A stretch of 64,000 nucleotides of DNA from Halobacterium sp. DL1 (GTDB lineage: Archaea; Halobacteriota; Halobacteria; Halobacteriales; Halobacteriaceae), in contig CP007060.1 of the NCBI GenBank assembly GCA_000230955.3, positions 1,116,001-1,180,000 on the forward strand. Reading direction: 5' to 3'. Shown one piece after another: positions 63,237 to 64,000 of the stretch. A model generated the notes under the pieces. That model did not search any database and had not been told where the DNA came from. It worked only from the letters and a program-made list of their open reading frames with translations. The translations under genes and the position numbers were made by a program. The stretch's first letter is position 1, and the number at the start of each line of letters is the position of its first letter.

Positions 63237-63512
63237 ATGACCACGACTGACGAACTCGTCCAGGACCTGCCGCCCAGCGCGAAACTCGTCTGGAAGGTAC
63301 TGGAGTACAACGGGGGACTCACGCAGAAACAGATCGTCGAGAACTCCCGGCTCTCTCAGCGTACCGTCCGGGACGCGCTCGACCGGTTGCAGGAGGCCGA
63401 CGTGGTCGAGAAGGACATCTACATCCCTGACGCGCGCCAGAACCTCTACCGCCTCTCCCTCGACGAGGAGGAGGCCGAGTCGGAGTCCGAGGCCGAAGTC
63501 GCCCTCGACTAG
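63237..63512 (+). CDS. MarR/TrmB-type winged-helix regulator, small
   Basis: A 91-residue DNA-binding protein consisting only of a winged helix. AKLVWKVLEYNGGLTQKQIV, ENSRLSQRTVRDALDRLQEA and a short wing (DVVEKDIYIPDARQNLYRL) form the domain, followed by a Glu-rich tail. A TATA-like GCTAAAG is centred about 30 nt before the ATG. It lies just behind the copper genes, so metal response is an option but there are no metal-binding residues in it. Its stop overlaps the convergent HxlR gene by 4 nt. Confidence 0.85.
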   Translation: MTTTDELVQDLPPSAKLVWKVLEYNGGLTQKQIVENSRLSQRTVRDALDRLQEADVVEKDIYIPDARQNLYRLSLDEEEAESESEAEVALD

Positions 63513-63880
63513 ACCAGCGACGCCCCTTCCTCCTCGACGGGTTCGAGGTGCTCGTTCCCCCACTCCGCCAGCGACATCACCACTGGTTCGAGGGACTCAC
63601 CGAGGTCCGTCAGCGCGTACTCGACGCGGACGGGTTTCTCGCTGACGATGGTCCGGGAGACGATGCGCTTCTCTGTCAGGTCCTCGAGGTTCTCGGAGAG
63701 CACCTTGCTGGAGATGCCGTCGACCTCCGACTGGAGGTCGTTGAAGCCGAGCGGCCCCTCCGCCAGCAGTCGATGGATGATGACGGGATACCACTTCTTC
63801 CCGACGAGTGACGCCGTCGCGGTGATCGAACACCACGAGTCTCCGGGACACCACGCGGGTAGCCGCTCGCTGTCGTCCAT
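63509..63880 (-). CDS. HxlR family winged-helix regulator
   Basis: A 123-residue member of the HxlR family. WCPGDSWCSITATASLVGKK includes the N-terminal Cys that in related proteins senses oxidants or electrophiles, followed by WYPVIIHRLLAEGPLGFNDL, the recognition region LQSEVDGISSKVLSENLEDL, and the wing PVRVEYALTDLGESLEPV. Dimerisation is through the C-terminal helix. A TTAAC element about 28 nt before the start (minus strand) marks a leaderless mRNA. It is divergent from whatever begins at the right edge, with a palindrome between them. Confidence 0.9.
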   Translation of the reverse strand: MDDSERLPAWCPGDSWCSITATASLVGKKWYPVIIHRLLAEGPLGFNDLQSEVDGISSKVLSENLEDLTEKRIVSRTIVSEKPVRVEYALTDLGESLEPVVMSLAEWGNEHLEPVEEEGASLV

Positions 63881-63928
63881 GCCCGTAGGTTGGGACGGAC
63901 GGAAGTTAAGGCTACCTCACGATAGCTA

Positions 63929-63944
63929 CTTACCTTGTAGTAAG
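63929..63944 (+). promoter_or_regulatory. palindrome between HxlR gene and right window edge
   Basis: CTTACCTTGTAGTAAG, with 5-bp arms (CTTAC / GTAAG), lies 49-64 nt upstream of the HxlR start codon and 13-28 nt before a possible rightward ATG at 63957. HxlR regulators often bind palindromes with TAC/GTA in front of their own or a divergent gene. Role inferred. Confidence 0.4.
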
Positions 63945-63956
63945 CCCAGGGAGTCG

Positions 63957-64000
63957 ATGCTCCCAGAACCACCACCGTCGGCGGTCGCAGTTGCAAACTG
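63957..64000 (+). CDS. possible start of a rightward gene, cut by window edge
   Basis: An ATG opens a frame MLPEPPPSAVAVAN that runs off the window. TACTTACC at about 63927-63934 could be its TATA element, 27 nt upstream, and is overlapped by the HxlR-side palindrome. Only 14 codons are visible, so the protein cannot be identified, and even its reality is uncertain. Confidence 0.25.
   Translation, partial: MLPEPPPSAVAVAN

Overview
The window reads as chromosomal DNA of a halophilic archaeon (class Halobacteria). Base composition is very GC-rich with strong G/C preference at third codon positions, predicted proteins are rich in Asp and Glu, and gene families and gene order are typical of the class (Nuo complex without an NADH module, Agl23-like membrane protein, class I DhnA-type aldolase, split methylmalonyl-CoA mutase, several small Halobacteria-only proteins). 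The genus cannot be named from sequence alone. Most first genes of a transcript have a TATA-like element centred about 26-30 nt before the start codon, the usual sign of leaderless mRNAs; I used this to choose between alternative starts.

Layout. 1-7 kb: end of a DUF5658-like membrane gene, DoxX protein, MaoC-type hydratase, a small gene broken by an in-frame stop, CitE-like lyase, glutamate dehydrogenase, GNAT acetyltransferase, then aspC-ribH. 7-10.6 kb: Agl23-like protein and purK-purE. 10.6-21 kb: an eleven-gene operon for the respiratory complex I core (nuoA, B, CD, H, I, J1, J2, K, L, M, N), headed by a TATA box with a large palindrome directly behind it. 21-26.2 kb: DHH phosphoesterase with a TrkA-N domain, CBS/ParB-like protein, and an ArsR-like zinc-motif regulator divergent from a two-gene ABC exporter. 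26.3-31 kb: methylmalonyl-CoA mutase large subunit, acetyl-CoA synthetase, acetyltransferase with zinc ribbon.

31-43 kb is a cytochrome oxidase island: coxA, coxC, coxB, a CtaA-like/CtaB fusion for heme O synthesis, several small membrane proteins (one of only 28 residues), biotin ligase, and an ABC transporter pair flanked by two uncharacterised membrane proteins. With the nuo operon it would form an aerobic chain from complex I to a heme-copper oxidase. 43-52 kb is mostly acyl-CoA metabolism: mutase small subunit with its chaperone MeaB, thiolase with a DUF35 partner, acyl-CoA dehydrogenase and 3-hydroxyacyl-CoA dehydrogenase, together with an alpha/beta hydrolase, an AzlCD amino-acid exporter and squalene synthase. 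52-55.3 kb: helix-hairpin-helix protein, the gluconeogenic pair aldolase/fructose-bisphosphatase, and an SRAP DNA-protein crosslink repair protein. 55.5-64 kb: transcriptional regulator, aldo/keto reductase, relic of a glyoxalase-fold gene, RAD55-like ATPase, RCK-gated potassium channel, copper ATPase with a chaperone, and two convergent winged-helix regulators.

No rRNA, tRNA, CRISPR array, insertion sequence or phage gene was recognised. No gene-free stretch exceeds 300 bases; the longest (55299-55588) holds promoter-like AT-rich elements. The window is mostly core metabolism. No clearly new multi-gene system stands out. The best leads are the nuo operator-like palindrome, the interrupted gene at 1378-1722, the uncharacterised genes and ABC pair of the oxidase island, the repeated Trp-Arg motif in the helix-hairpin-helix protein, and regulator-linked inverted repeats.
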